Source of the DNA: Paralysiella testudinis
GTDB taxonomy: Bacteria > Pseudomonadota > Gammaproteobacteria > Burkholderiales > Neisseriaceae
Assembly: GCF_016894345.1 (NCBI RefSeq)
Contig: NZ_CP069798.1
Location: forward strand, 248,001 to 312,000
DNA length: 64,000 nucleotides
Direction: 5' to 3'
Part shown: positions 1 to 8,251 of the stretch, piece by piece
Layout of the letters: each line of letters begins with the position of its first letter
How positions within the stretch are numbered: position 1 is the first letter of the stretch
Position numbers and translations under genes: made by a program
Notes under the pieces: generated by a model
The model's database searches: none
What the model was told of the DNA's origin: nothing
Seen by the model: the letters and a program-made list of their open reading frames with translations, nothing else

Positions 1-1673
1 TGGAAAAAACCGCCCGCTCCAGCGTGTTCAATCTGGCACACGATTACAGCAATGCCCTATTCGACCACCTGCCGGAAATGATTTTGCAAGGCCAAGACAT
101 TCCGATTCACCTGGGCTCGCTAATGCCCGCCATGAAAGCGGTGGCCGAATACTTTGGCGACGACATCCATGAAGGCGATGTGATTTACCACAACGATCCC
201 GTCTACCAAGGCAGCCATATTCTCGACTGCTGCATGTATAAGCCGGTGTTCTACCACGGCGAGCTGGTGTTTTGGGCGGTGTGCAAAGGCCACGTTACCG
301 ATATCGGCGGCCCGGTGCCCGCAGGCTACAACCCCGATGCCAAAGAAATCTATGCCGAAGGGCTGCGCATTCCGCCGGTGAAGCTGTGGGACAAAGGCGT
401 GCGCCGCAATGACGTAATCAACTTGCTGCATTGCAATATGCGTTCGCGCCGCAATCAGGAAGGCGATTTAAACGCCCAATACGGCGCCTGCCGCGTGGGC
501 GAGCGCAATCTGATCCGCCTGCTCGATAAATACGGCGTGGCCACCGTACAAGCCGCCATTGCCGAATTGAAAAACATGGCCGACCGCCATATGCGCCACC
601 TGATTGCCACCATTCCCGATGGCGAATACCACGGCGAAGCGGTGCTGGAAGACTCCGGCCACGGCCTGGGCGCGCTCACCATCAGCGCCGACATCACCAT
701 TCGCGGCGACCATGTCCACATCGCCATTGCCAGCCCGCCGCAAGTGCCGTATTTCATCAATTCTTATGCGGGCAACTCCATGTCGGGCGTGCTGCTGGGG
801 CTGATGATGTTTGCGCAAGTGCCGCCGCCCTACAACGAAGGCCTCTACCGCTGCGTAAGCGTGGATTTGGGTGCCAAAGGCACTTTAGTGAACGCACAAG
901 AGCCTGCGCCACACGTAAACTGCACCACCACACCGATGGAAACACTCACCGATGCCGTGCGTACCGCGTTTGAAGCCGCCGCTCCGGATCGCGTTACCGC
1001 CTCGTGGGGACACGCCTCCGGCATCAATATTGCCGGCATCGACCCGCGCACCGGCGAGCAATACGTCACCATGGTATTGGCGTCGATTATTTCCGGCGCT
1101 GGTGCCACCCAGCACATGGACGGCTGGCACGCCTGCGGCCCCTTGTGCTGTTTTGGCGCACTCAGCTCCGGCGACATCGAATTGCTGGAATACCAATACC
1201 CGATTCTGATTCACAAATACGGCCTGGTGGAAGACAGCGGCGGTGCCGGACGCCAGCGTGGCGGCTGCGGCACCGAATGGCAAGTGGAGCCGCTGAATCA
1301 TGAAATGACCGTTATCGCTTTTGGCGAAGGCCGCCAAATTGCCACCATGGGCGCGGCCGGTGCCGAAGACAAGCTGCCTGAACGCAAACTGGGGCGGCTG
1401 AGCATTGCGCGCCACGGCGGCCACACCGAAACCCATATTCAAAACACCCTCACCACCATCAAACCGGGCGAGCGCGCCAGCAACATCAACCCCGGCGGCG
1501 GCGGCTACGGCCACCCTTTCCAGCGCCCGCTGAACGAAGTGGTGCAAGACGTGGCGCGCGGCTTGGTGTCGCGTCATGCCGCCGAGCAAGAATACGGCGT
1601 GGTGCTGCAAGCCGACAGCCTACAAGTAGACGAAGCCGCCACCGCCCGTTTGCGCCAGCAGCAGGCTGCCTGA
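1..1673 (+). CDS. hyuB: Hydantoinase B / oxoprolinase-type subunit, 5' end outside window
   Basis: This is the C-terminal ~557 residues of a HyuB-family subunit; the open frame runs back to the window edge (…EKTARSSVFN…), so the GTG at 24 is internal and the true start lies upstream. HyuB and HyuA form ATP-dependent amide hydrolases or carboxylases (N-methylhydantoinase, 5-oxoprolinase, acetone/acetophenone carboxylase relatives) acting in the cytoplasm. Seen here: GRQRGGCG near residue 400 and GGGGYGHP near residue 490, both typical of the family. The total length is shorter than acetone carboxylase alpha subunits, favouring a hydantoinase-like enzyme; the substrate cannot be read. The stop codon lies in an 11/12 match to the uptake sequence, which encodes the terminal Ala-Ala. 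hyuA follows after 69 bases. Confidence 0.9.
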   Translation, partial: EKTARSSVFNLAHDYSNALFDHLPEMILQGQDIPIHLGSLMPAMKAVAEYFGDDIHEGDVIYHNDPVYQGSHILDCCMYKPVFYHGELVFWAVCKGHVTDIGGPVPAGYNPDAKEIYAEGLRIPPVKLWDKGVRRNDVINLLHCNMRSRRNQEGDLNAQYGACRVGERNLIRLLDKYGVATVQAAIAELKNMADRHMRHLIATIPDGEYHGEAVLEDSGHGLGALTISADITIRGDHVHIAIASPPQVPYFINSYAGNSMSGVLLGLMMFAQVPPPYNEGLYRCVSVDLGAKGTLVNAQEPAPHVNCTTTPMETLTDAVRTAFEAAAPDRVTASWGHASGINIAGIDPRTGEQYVTMVLASIISGAGATQHMDGWHACGPLCCFGALSSGDIELLEYQYPILIHKYGLVEDSGGAGRQRGGCGTEWQVEPLNHEMTVIAFGEGRQIATMGAAGAEDKLPERKLGRLSIARHGGHTETHIQNTLTTIKPGERASNINPGGGGYGHPFQRPLNEVVQDVARGLVSRHAAEQEYGVVLQADSLQVDEAATARLRQQQAA

Positions 1674-1690
1674 TGTAAAAACAGCAAACA

Positions 1691-1717
1691 GGCTGCCTGA
1701 ACCCTTTTCAGGCAGCC
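1691..1717 (+). terminator. Inverted DUS pair between hyuB and hyuA
   Basis: Two uptake sequences in opposite orientation (AGGCTGCCTGAA at 1690-1701 and an 11/12 copy ending at 1718) form an 11-bp stem with a 5-base loop. There is no U-tract, so it may only weaken transcription into hyuA. Confidence 0.6.
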
Positions 1718-1742
1718 CACAAAACAAAGCAAAGGAAACCGC

Positions 1743-3821
1743 ATGAGAAACCAATTCCGCTTAGGCGTAGACGCCGGAGGCACTTTTACCGACTTTGTAC
1801 TGGCCGAACAAAACGGCCGCATCCACCTGTTTAAAAGCCCGTCCACTCCACACGATGGCACCGTGGCCATTGCCCACGGCCTGCAACAAATCAGCGAGAA
1901 ATTCCAGCGCTCGGTGGCCGACATCGTGCAAAACTGCGATTTGTGCATCAACGGCACCACTGTGGCGCTGAATGCCCTGATTGAGCTTAAAGGCGTAAAA
2001 GTGGGCCTGCTGGCCACCGCCGGACACGAAGACAGCATTGAAATCCGTCTCGGCCACAAAGAAGAAGGCTACCGCTACGACGCCAGCTACCCGCCCGCCC
2101 CGCAGCTGGCACCGCGCGAGCTGCGTTTCGGTGTGGGCGGGCGTATGCTGGCCGACGGCAGCGAACATACACCGCTCAATGAAGACGACATCCTCAAAGC
2201 CATCGAAGTATTCAAGCGCGAAGGCGTCAAAAGCGTGGCCATTTCCTTTGTGTGGGCCATCCGCAACCCGGCACACGAGCAACGCGCCCGCGCCCTGATT
2301 CAGCAGCACCTGCCCGACGTGTTTGTGTGCTGCGGCCACGAAGTCTACCCGCAAATCCGCGAATACACCCGCACCTCCACCACCTTGGTCAATGCCTACC
2401 TAAGCCCGGTGATGGCCGCTTATGTGCGCAAAATCGATCAGTATTTCCGCGACTTGGGCGCCGTACAGCCGGTGCGCTATTTCCAATCCAACGGCGGCTT
2501 GGCCGTAGGCGAAGTGATGCGAGAGCGCGCGGTAAACGCCATTAATTCCGGCCCCGCCTCCGCTCCGCAAGCCGGCCTGTTTATCGCCGCGCCGTTCGGC
2601 ATCGACAACGTGATTACCGTCGACATGGGCGGCACTTCCTTCGACATCACCTTGGCCAAAGGCGGCCAAACCAGCCTCAACCGCGACATCGACTTCTTGC
2701 GCAACCGCATCGGCGTGCCCATGATTCATGTGGAAACCTTGGGTGCGGGCGGCGGCTCCATCGCCCACATCAATACCTTCGGTATGCTCGAAGTAGGTCC
2801 GCAAAGCGCCGGCGCCAATCCCGGCCCCGCCTGCTACGGCAAAGGCGGTGAGCTGCCCACGGTTACCGATGCCAATATGGCACTGGGCTACCTGAAGCCC
2901 AATGCCGTGCTCGGCCAAAGCGTTACCCTTGATGCCGCGCGGGCGAATACTGCCATCGAAACCCATATTGCCGCACCTTTGGGGATTGATTTGGCGCACG
3001 CCGCCTACGGCATCAGCGCCATCGTCAACCAAAACATGGCCAACGGCATTCGCCGCATCACCATCGAGCAAGGCTACGACCCGCGCGATTTTGCCCTGAT
3101 TTGCGCCGGTGGTGCCGCCGGGATGCACATCATTGCGCTGGCCGAAGAAATGGGCATTGCCAAAATACTGGTGCCCAAATTCGCTTCCTGCCTGTGCGCT
3201 TTCGGGCAGATTATTTCCGACGTCAAATACACCTACCTGGCCACCGAAACCATGCTGATGCAGCACGATGCCGACTTGAGCAGCCTCAACGCCACCTTGG
3301 CGCGGCTGGAGCAAGAAGGCCGCCAACGCCTGCTGGCCGACGGCTTTGCCGATGACGACATCGTGATTGAGCGCAGCATGGAAATGCGCTACTTGGGGCA
3401 AATCCACGAATGTACCGTGCAAGTGCCCGGCGGCACAGTAGACGCCGCCTTGCTCGACGACATCCTCGCCGCCTTCCACGCCCGCCACGAAGCCCTGTTT
3501 ACCTATGCCGAGCCGGATAATCCGGTGGAGCTGGTCAACGTGGAAGTGGCCGTGAGCGGCAAAGTGTCTAAGCCGCAAATCCCGCAGCTGCCACACGCCC
3601 GCAGCGATGTGCGCGAGGCCAAAACCGGCGTGCGTAACATGATTTTCAACGCCGACTACACTTGGTACAGCACCCCCGTGTACGACGGCACCCGCCTTGC
3701 CGCCGGCCACCACATCCACGGCCCGGCACTGATTGAAGAGCCCACCACCACCATCGTTATCAAACCGGGCTGGCAAGCGCATCTGCATCAATCAGGCACC
3801 TACTTGCTGACAAAGGTTTAA
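1743..3821 (+). CDS. hyuA: Hydantoinase A / oxoprolinase-type subunit
   Basis: 692 residues, the normal length for HyuA. It is the ASKHA-fold ATP-binding partner of HyuB. The N-terminal domain carries GVDAGGTFTD (about residues 8-17), the phosphate-binding motif. The main domain has VDMGGTSFDI (about 294-303) and GAGGGSIA (about 336-343), as in hydantoinase/oxoprolinase families. The start ATG follows AAAGGAAA at good spacing. It is co-directional with hyuB and with the AraC regulator downstream, which suggests a small catabolic unit for a cyclic amide or ketone. I cannot separate N-methylhydantoinase from acetone-carboxylase-like activity from sequence alone; no third (gamma) carboxylase subunit is visible, which argues against the latter. 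Confidence 0.92.
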   Translation: MRNQFRLGVDAGGTFTDFVLAEQNGRIHLFKSPSTPHDGTVAIAHGLQQISEKFQRSVADIVQNCDLCINGTTVALNALIELKGVKVGLLATAGHEDSIEIRLGHKEEGYRYDASYPPAPQLAPRELRFGVGGRMLADGSEHTPLNEDDILKAIEVFKREGVKSVAISFVWAIRNPAHEQRARALIQQHLPDVFVCCGHEVYPQIREYTRTSTTLVNAYLSPVMAAYVRKIDQYFRDLGAVQPVRYFQSNGGLAVGEVMRERAVNAINSGPASAPQAGLFIAAPFGIDNVITVDMGGTSFDITLAKGGQTSLNRDIDFLRNRIGVPMIHVETLGAGGGSIAHINTFGMLEVGPQSAGANPGPACYGKGGELPTVTDANMALGYLKPNAVLGQSVTLDAARANTAIETHIAAPLGIDLAHAAYGISAIVNQNMANGIRRITIEQGYDPRDFALICAGGAAGMHIIALAEEMGIAKILVPKFASCLCAFGQIISDVKYTYLATETMLMQHDADLSSLNATLARLEQEGRQRLLADGFADDDIVIERSMEMRYLGQIHECTVQVPGGTVDAALLDDILAAFHARHEALFTYAEPDNPVELVNVEVAVSGKVSKPQIPQLPHARSDVREAKTGVRNMIFNADYTWYSTPVYDGTRLAAGHHIHGPALIEEPTTTIVIKPGWQAHLHQSGTYLLTKV

Positions 3822-3834
3822 AAACAGCTTATAT

Positions 3835-3870
3835 TGCCGCAACCTGCTGCAAAAACAGCATGTTGCGGCA
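3835..3870 (+). terminator. Strong hairpin behind hyuA
   Basis: The 9-bp arms TGCCGCAAC and GTTGCGGCA, continued after one mismatch by TGCTG/CAGCA around a 6-base loop, start 13 bases after the hyuA stop. No U-run follows, so it may be a pause or mRNA-stabilising structure. An exact DUS (3887-3898) follows. Confidence 0.5.
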
Positions 3871-3928
3871 CAGCATTTATTATATAAGGCTGCCTGAAAC
3901 TTCATTAATACCCGACAAGGAAAACCCC

Positions 3929-4897
3929 ATGTCCGGCCACTTCACCACCCGCAACACCGTATCGGTGCCGGGCAAACAAAACCAATGGCGTCAGGCCATC
4001 AGCGAAACCTATTTTCAGCTCGATGTGCGCTTTGCCAGCCACGAACACTTTGAAGGCAACCTGAACAGCTGGCAATTGGGCGACATCACCCTGTCGCAGC
4101 TGCAATCGGCACCGGCGGCCTATCTGCGCCTGCCGCAGCACTTGCAACACCTGCCCGGCGAAGAAGCATTTTTGCTCACCCTGCCACTGGATCAACCCGT
4201 GGCTTTCAGCCAAGTGCAACGGCAAATCGACTGCGCCGCCGGCAATTTTCTGTTGGAGCTGTCGCACGAGCCCTATCATTTCAGCTACGCCAAAGCCAAC
4301 CGCCTGTGGGTGCTGAAAATCCCCCATCCCGTTATCAGCCGCCACCTGCACCTGCCCGAGCGCTATGTGGCGCAAAGCTGGAGCGGGCGCGACGGCGTGG
4401 GGCTGTTGTTGCAGCAATACCTGCACATGTGCGGTCAGCAATTGCAATACAACACCGACCCTGCCAGCCGCCAGCTGATGGGCAAACAACTGCTGGAGCT
4501 GTTTACCCATCTGGTGCAGCAAAGCGAACAACGCCTGCTCAGCCCCGCCAGCGACACCCGCCGCGCACATTTGCAGCGCATCGAACATTATGTGCGCCAC
4601 CATCTAGACAATCCCGCATTGGATCCGCACACCGTGGCCGCCGCCTGCCATATATCCGTACGCTACCTGCACGACCTGTTCGGCGACACCGGCACCTCTT
4701 TCAGCCAATGGCTCAAACAACAGCGCCTGGCCACCGCCCACCACCTGCTCACCCGTCCCCATTTCCAGCAAACCCTGGCCGCCTTAGCCTACCAAGTGGG
4801 CTTCACCGATCAAGCCAACTTCTCCCGCGCCTTCAAACAGGCCTTCGGCCTCAGCCCCAAAGAAGTGCTGCAACAACAACGCACACAAACCGCCTGA
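3929..4897 (+). CDS. AraC-family transcriptional regulator
   Basis: 322 residues. The N-terminal half matches the AraC-binding-like domain of FeaR/XylS-type activators (opening WRQAISETYFQLDVRF, then LGDITLSQLQSAP). The C-terminal ~100 residues form the two helix-turn-helix units: HTVAAACHISVRYLHDLF, and QTLAALAYQVGFTDQANFSR followed by FGLSPKEV. I chose the ATG at 3929 because AAGGA lies upstream and the conserved domain begins just after it; an upstream in-frame ATG at 3860 would add residues with no similarity and overlap the DUS. It lies 107 bases behind hyuA on the same strand, so it most likely controls the hyu genes in response to their substrate (inference). Confidence 0.9.
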   Translation: MSGHFTTRNTVSVPGKQNQWRQAISETYFQLDVRFASHEHFEGNLNSWQLGDITLSQLQSAPAAYLRLPQHLQHLPGEEAFLLTLPLDQPVAFSQVQRQIDCAAGNFLLELSHEPYHFSYAKANRLWVLKIPHPVISRHLHLPERYVAQSWSGRDGVGLLLQQYLHMCGQQLQYNTDPASRQLMGKQLLELFTHLVQQSEQRLLSPASDTRRAHLQRIEHYVRHHLDNPALDPHTVAAACHISVRYLHDLFGDTGTSFSQWLKQQRLATAHHLLTRPHFQQTLAALAYQVGFTDQANFSRAFKQAFGLSPKEVLQQQRTQTA

Positions 4898-4907
4898 AGG
4901 CGGTTTT
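4887..4907 (+). terminator. Terminator overlapping the end of the AraC gene
   Basis: The stem AACCGCC-TGAA-GGCGGTT spans the stop codon and is followed by a short T-run (TTTTGCTGCTTT). Probably a weak intrinsic terminator. Confidence 0.6.
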
Positions 4908-5016
4908 GCTGCTTTACAGGCCAATCTAAACAATTAGGCTCAGCGCCCTTTTGCCCTAAGCCATTCATTTTGGCCACTTCATCACCGCCAACAACCTCGC
5001 AATTTGATGAATATCA

Positions 5017-5042
5017 GTATCATTGCAATCGAGCAATGATAC
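5017..5042. repeat. Perfect 10-bp inverted repeat at the broken end of a glycosyltransferase gene
   Basis: GTATCATTGC and GCAATGATAC are separated by 6 bases. The repeat sits where similarity to a GT8-like gene begins, so it may mark an old insertion or deletion junction. No full insertion sequence is visible. Confidence 0.4.
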
Positions 5043-5049
5043 AATTTGT

Positions 5050-5547
5050 CATTTTCAAGGTCGCGCCATTTATATGGATGCCGATATGCTGGTACTGAGT
5101 GATTTGGCTGAAATGTGGCGGCATCCGATTGAAGGAGAAGCCCTTGTGGCGGCAAAAGGCGGCAAGGAAATCGCCCGCTTGTGCACCAGTGTGTGGGATT
5201 GCGAAAAAGCGCGCCCATACTTGCCCAGTGTGCAAAATCAAATGGGTACTCAGCTCAGCCACAAATATTCCATTCCGCGCCTGCAAGCGGCTGGGCAAAA
5301 ACACTGGTTCGACGGTGCCTTGCTCACGCACCCGCGCCAAGATTTAACCGACTTGTTCGACCAGTATTACCAAGAAGCTTTGGCTGCCGGCTACCGCTTG
5401 GAAAATTATGCTATTGAGCCTTTTGGCCCCTTCCCCAAAAAATCACAAGCAAACTATACCGGCAACGATGTTACCCGTGTGCGCAAACAAAAATCTTGGG
5501 TGTCGCGTACGTGGAAAGACATCAAAGAAAGCGTACGCGGCCAGTAA
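5050..5547 (+). pseudogene. 3' fragment of a GT8-like glycosyltransferase gene
   Basis: About 165 codons that begin in the middle of a glycosyltransferase: GRAIYMDADMLVLSDLAEMW is the DxD metal/nucleotide-sugar site that in GT8-like enzymes lies about 100 residues from the N-terminus. Intact members are roughly 270-300 residues, so the donor-binding N-terminal third is absent; no remnant lies upstream. The only in-frame starts are a TTG at 5023 inside an inverted repeat and an ATG (5074) inside the motif. The rest (HKYSIP, HWFDGALLTHP) looks intact and has no internal stop. Most likely a decayed glycan-locus gene; an expressed short protein cannot be excluded. Confidence 0.65.
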
Positions 5548-5643
5548 ACAGACTCCCCATTCAGCACCCTAATCAGTTTCAAGGTGAACAGGCATCCATA
5601 CCGTTCACCTTGAAATTTATTGGCACTCAATTCAAAACTTGCT

Positions 5644-5655
5644 TTCAGGCAGCCT
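5644..5655 (-). repeat. DNA uptake sequence marking the edge of the DUS-poor block
   Basis: TTCAGGCAGCCT, an exact AG-simDUS. It is the last exact copy before the glycan locus; the only further exact copy up to 17.9 kb is at 10709-10720. Confidence 0.85.
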
Positions 5656-5684
5656 ACACATCATAAAATTTAGAGCCATACCGC

Positions 5685-6257
5685 ATGAAACAACCTTTAA
5701 CACACCCGTTTTTTATTATTGGCAATGCCGATGAACAACAGACACTCACCGAAACCGTCGGCGCCGATGATATTATTATTCGCTTCAACAACCCCAATCC
5801 CAGCTGCACCTTGCAGGCAGACTGGTTATTTCTGGCCAACGGCTATACCCAATGCCGTAAATTACAGCTGACCAACCAGCATTTGTTCAAGCCGGATATG
5901 GCCATTTTTTTCCGCTATTTCACCGCCGATATTCTTTATGGCCATTATCAGAATATTCCTTATAGCCGCCGCTTAAAGTATTTATTCCGCTTTCCTTCCT
6001 TCAAAAAACGTTATCAGCTGAATCAATATGAGCAAACCGTGGTGGCGAGCGATGTTTACCGCCATTGCGCCCAAATTATCGGTAATCGACAGCCCAGCAC
6101 CGGCTTGTTGGCCATTTATCATATCCTGGCCAACCATCCCCAGCACACGGTTTTTGTTCACAACTTCACCAATGAAGGCTGGGTTGGCCACGATTGGGAT
6201 GGAGAGCGGGTATTGATGCAGAAATTATTGCAAGAGCAAAAAATCATCGCCGTCTAA
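5685..6257 (+). CDS. GT29-like (sialyltransferase-like) protein
   Basis: 190 residues. The pattern FFIIGNA (residues 9-15), an acidic loop then IIIRFNN (about 30-36), PSTGLLAIYHIL (about 139-150) and a C-terminal FTNEGWVGHDW resembles the bacterial GT29/sialyltransferase-like family: an N-terminal Gly-Asn nucleotide loop, the I-RFN motif, and a late PSTG segment. Full-length relatives are often longer, but all these motifs are present in order. No signal peptide is seen, so it would act at the cytoplasmic face. It converges on the GT2 gene on the other strand and overlaps its 3' end by 14 bases. A sugar-transferring role in the local glycan is inferred; the donor (CMP-sialic acid or other) is unknown and no sialic-acid synthesis genes are in the window. 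Confidence 0.55.
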   Translation: MKQPLTHPFFIIGNADEQQTLTETVGADDIIIRFNNPNPSCTLQADWLFLANGYTQCRKLQLTNQHLFKPDMAIFFRYFTADILYGHYQNIPYSRRLKYLFRFPSFKKRYQLNQYEQTVVASDVYRHCAQIIGNRQPSTGLLAIYHILANHPQHTVFVHNFTNEGWVGHDWDGERVLMQKLLQEQKIIAV

Positions 6258-7239
6258 AAACATCAATAATGCTCATTTGCAGTGATTTAGCCACCAATTT
6301 TAGCGCTTTTGCCATCAACCCCTGCCGCCATAACAACACACAGATTTGCCTTTCATTCAGCTGTTTTTTAGCATATTCCGTTTGTAAAAAAACCAAAACT
6401 TGCTGATATTGCGCACCACTCAAATCACTGCGCTGCAAATTGCTGTGCATACGGTAATAATACATACAGGCTTTATACAACAAATAGGCATAAGCCCGCC
6501 CGGCACCCAACTGCTTGCGGGCATAATCCGCCTGTAATAAATAAGCAGTTAGACCGTAAACCTGTTTGAGGCCCACGGTTTGAGCAATGGAATCGCTGCG
6601 AATGCGATAATGCACCAAGGAGCGGGGCAGATAATAATAGCTTTGGCATTGATCCAGCAGAATCGGGGTATAAGCAATATCCTCGAATGCCGGAATCTGA
6701 AAATCCACCACCCCTTCAATACAGCGGCGCCGGAATACCTTGTTCCAAAAATAATGTTTGCCATCCATAATGGCCAGCTGGTAAAGCGCATGGTGGTGAT
6801 TGCCCACCAAACTGTTGGCCGTATCAATCGCCAGTTGTTCCTGCTTTTTCACCGCACCGCTGCCATCATAAAAAACCGTATAGTCAAACAACAACACATC
6901 AGGCTGATGCTCGGCCAGCACCGTTGCAATGGCGCTAATCGCATCGCCATCAATCAAATCATCCGAATCAACAAACCACACATATTCCGCTTGGCTGGCA
7001 TCCAACAGTGCCGCGCGCGCGCGGGTTAAGCCGATATTGTGCGGCGACCGGATTAGCCGAACCGACAGATGGGCATGGGCTGCCTGAAACTGCTGTATCA
7101 AGCGAACCGAGTCATCTGGTGAAGCATCATCAAAAAAAATCACCTCTGCCTGCTCCGGCAACGACAAAGACAATATTTCCAGCAATACGGGCAGATAGCG
7201 TGCCACACCATAAACGGGAATCAGAATACTCAATTGCAT
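6244..7239 (-). CDS. GT2-family glycosyltransferase
   Basis: 331 residues. The N-terminal GT-A fold is clear: MQLSILIPVYGVARYLPVLL at the start, FFDDASPDDS (about 35-44), and EYVWFVDSDD (about 85-94), the last carrying the metal-binding acidic motif. The C-terminal ~200 residues are variable, as usual for acceptor-binding parts. The ATG starts one base after the stop of the upstream GT2 gene, preceded by GGAAGAAG, so the two are translationally linked. It is the last gene of the leftward glycan operon. The sugar and acceptor cannot be predicted. Confidence 0.88.
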   Translation of the reverse strand: MQLSILIPVYGVARYLPVLLEILSLSLPEQAEVIFFDDASPDDSVRLIQQFQAAHAHLSVRLIRSPHNIGLTRARAALLDASQAEYVWFVDSDDLIDGDAISAIATVLAEHQPDVLLFDYTVFYDGSGAVKKQEQLAIDTANSLVGNHHHALYQLAIMDGKHYFWNKVFRRRCIEGVVDFQIPAFEDIAYTPILLDQCQSYYYLPRSLVHYRIRSDSIAQTVGLKQVYGLTAYLLQADYARKQLGAGRAYAYLLYKACMYYYRMHSNLQRSDLSGAQYQQVLVFLQTEYAKKQLNERQICVLLWRQGLMAKALKLVAKSLQMSIIDVFRRR

Positions 7240-7240
7240 G

Positions 7241-8251
7241 CTATTCGACTTCTTCCAATTGCAACATAATATGCCGTATTTCTTTTAATTTTTTATTAAC
7301 CGCATATAATCTAAATATATTTAGTCCTTTTGAATATTCATGATAGTAGCGCATAAACACATCATTATATTTATAATATATGTAGCATATTAACAATCTA
7401 TTATCCATTATTGCTTGCCTGTTTTTACCCAGTTCGGTAATTTGCCCCGCATAACGTTTAACAATTTTATATGCCAGATAATCTTCAAATTTATCTTGAT
7501 GATCCGGATACCACTGACGCCAGCGCTCCAGACGATTAATAAATGCCCCCAGATAATCGTCAATATATTGTTCATTAATGTTGGTCACAATTGACCCAGC
7601 CCTGACCCGATACGCAATTAATACATAATCACAATATACATAATTTCGGCATTTTTCAGCCAAATCGGTCATAAAATAGATATCTTCAAATTTTACGCCC
7701 TCCACAAAATCCAAACCGGCAATCAATTCATGCCGGTATATTTTGTTCCAAACATAGTTTTTATTGCTTTGGGTAATGTTCTTAAGGAAGCTACCTTGCT
7801 TGTTTTGAAACACTTTGCCTGCTGCTACACGACCAATAAACGACTTTTCCTGCCTCTTAATTCCCTTTCCTTCATCCCAGAAAAAATAATCCCCAATCAG
7901 CACATCCACCGGGGTGGCTTCAATTTGTGCCATCACCGTGCTTATGGCACCGGTACACATCACATCATCAGAATCAACAAACCAAATATATTCCCCTTGT
8001 GCCAGCTTTCGTAACGCATTACGTGTGGCGGACAAGCCTCGATTGCGTGGTGCATGCACAATGCTTACCCATGGGTGCGTGCTGTATTGCGCCACAATCT
8101 CGCCACTATTATCGGTTGACGCATCATTCATTAAAATCAATTCCGTCTGCTCATCCATTTGAGCCAGAATAGATTCGATGCACTCGGCCACATAGTGCTC
8201 AACATTGTATACCGGCACCAAAATACTCAATTTTTTAGATGCTTTATTCAT
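7241..8251 (-). CDS. GT2-family glycosyltransferase
   Basis: 336 residues from the ATG at 8251 (MNKASKKLSILVPVYNVEHY); an ATG three codons upstream (8260) is possible, but its GGAG would sit only one base away. GT-A motifs: LSILVPVYN, LILMNDASTDNSG and EYIWFVDSDD. It resembles the next gene downstream in layout but differs in its C-terminal half, so it probably adds a different sugar or linkage. The start overlaps the 3' end of the upstream beta-propeller gene by 8 bases, tying it into the operon. The coding sequence is AT-rich, unlike the flanking housekeeping genes. Confidence 0.87.
   Translation of the reverse strand: MNKASKKLSILVPVYNVEHYVAECIESILAQMDEQTELILMNDASTDNSGEIVAQYSTHPWVSIVHAPRNRGLSATRNALRKLAQGEYIWFVDSDDVMCTGAISTVMAQIEATPVDVLIGDYFFWDEGKGIKRQEKSFIGRVAAGKVFQNKQGSFLKNITQSNKNYVWNKIYRHELIAGLDFVEGVKFEDIYFMTDLAEKCRNYVYCDYVLIAYRVRAGSIVTNINEQYIDDYLGAFINRLERWRQWYPDHQDKFEDYLAYKIVKRYAGQITELGKNRQAIMDNRLLICYIYYKYNDVFMRYYHEYSKGLNIFRLYAVNKKLKEIRHIMLQLEEVE

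Noticed and set aside
885-1610. Long minus-strand frame inside hyuB (also 2400-3791 inside hyuA)
   Set aside because: Codon-bias shadow of the GC-rich sense genes; no ribosome site, and sequence rich in His/Gly/Val as expected for antisense.
5685-6257. Assigning the GT29-like gene as a true sialyltransferase
   Set aside because: No CMP-sialic acid synthesis genes (neuA/B/C type) are in the window and the protein is short, so only family-level similarity is claimed.
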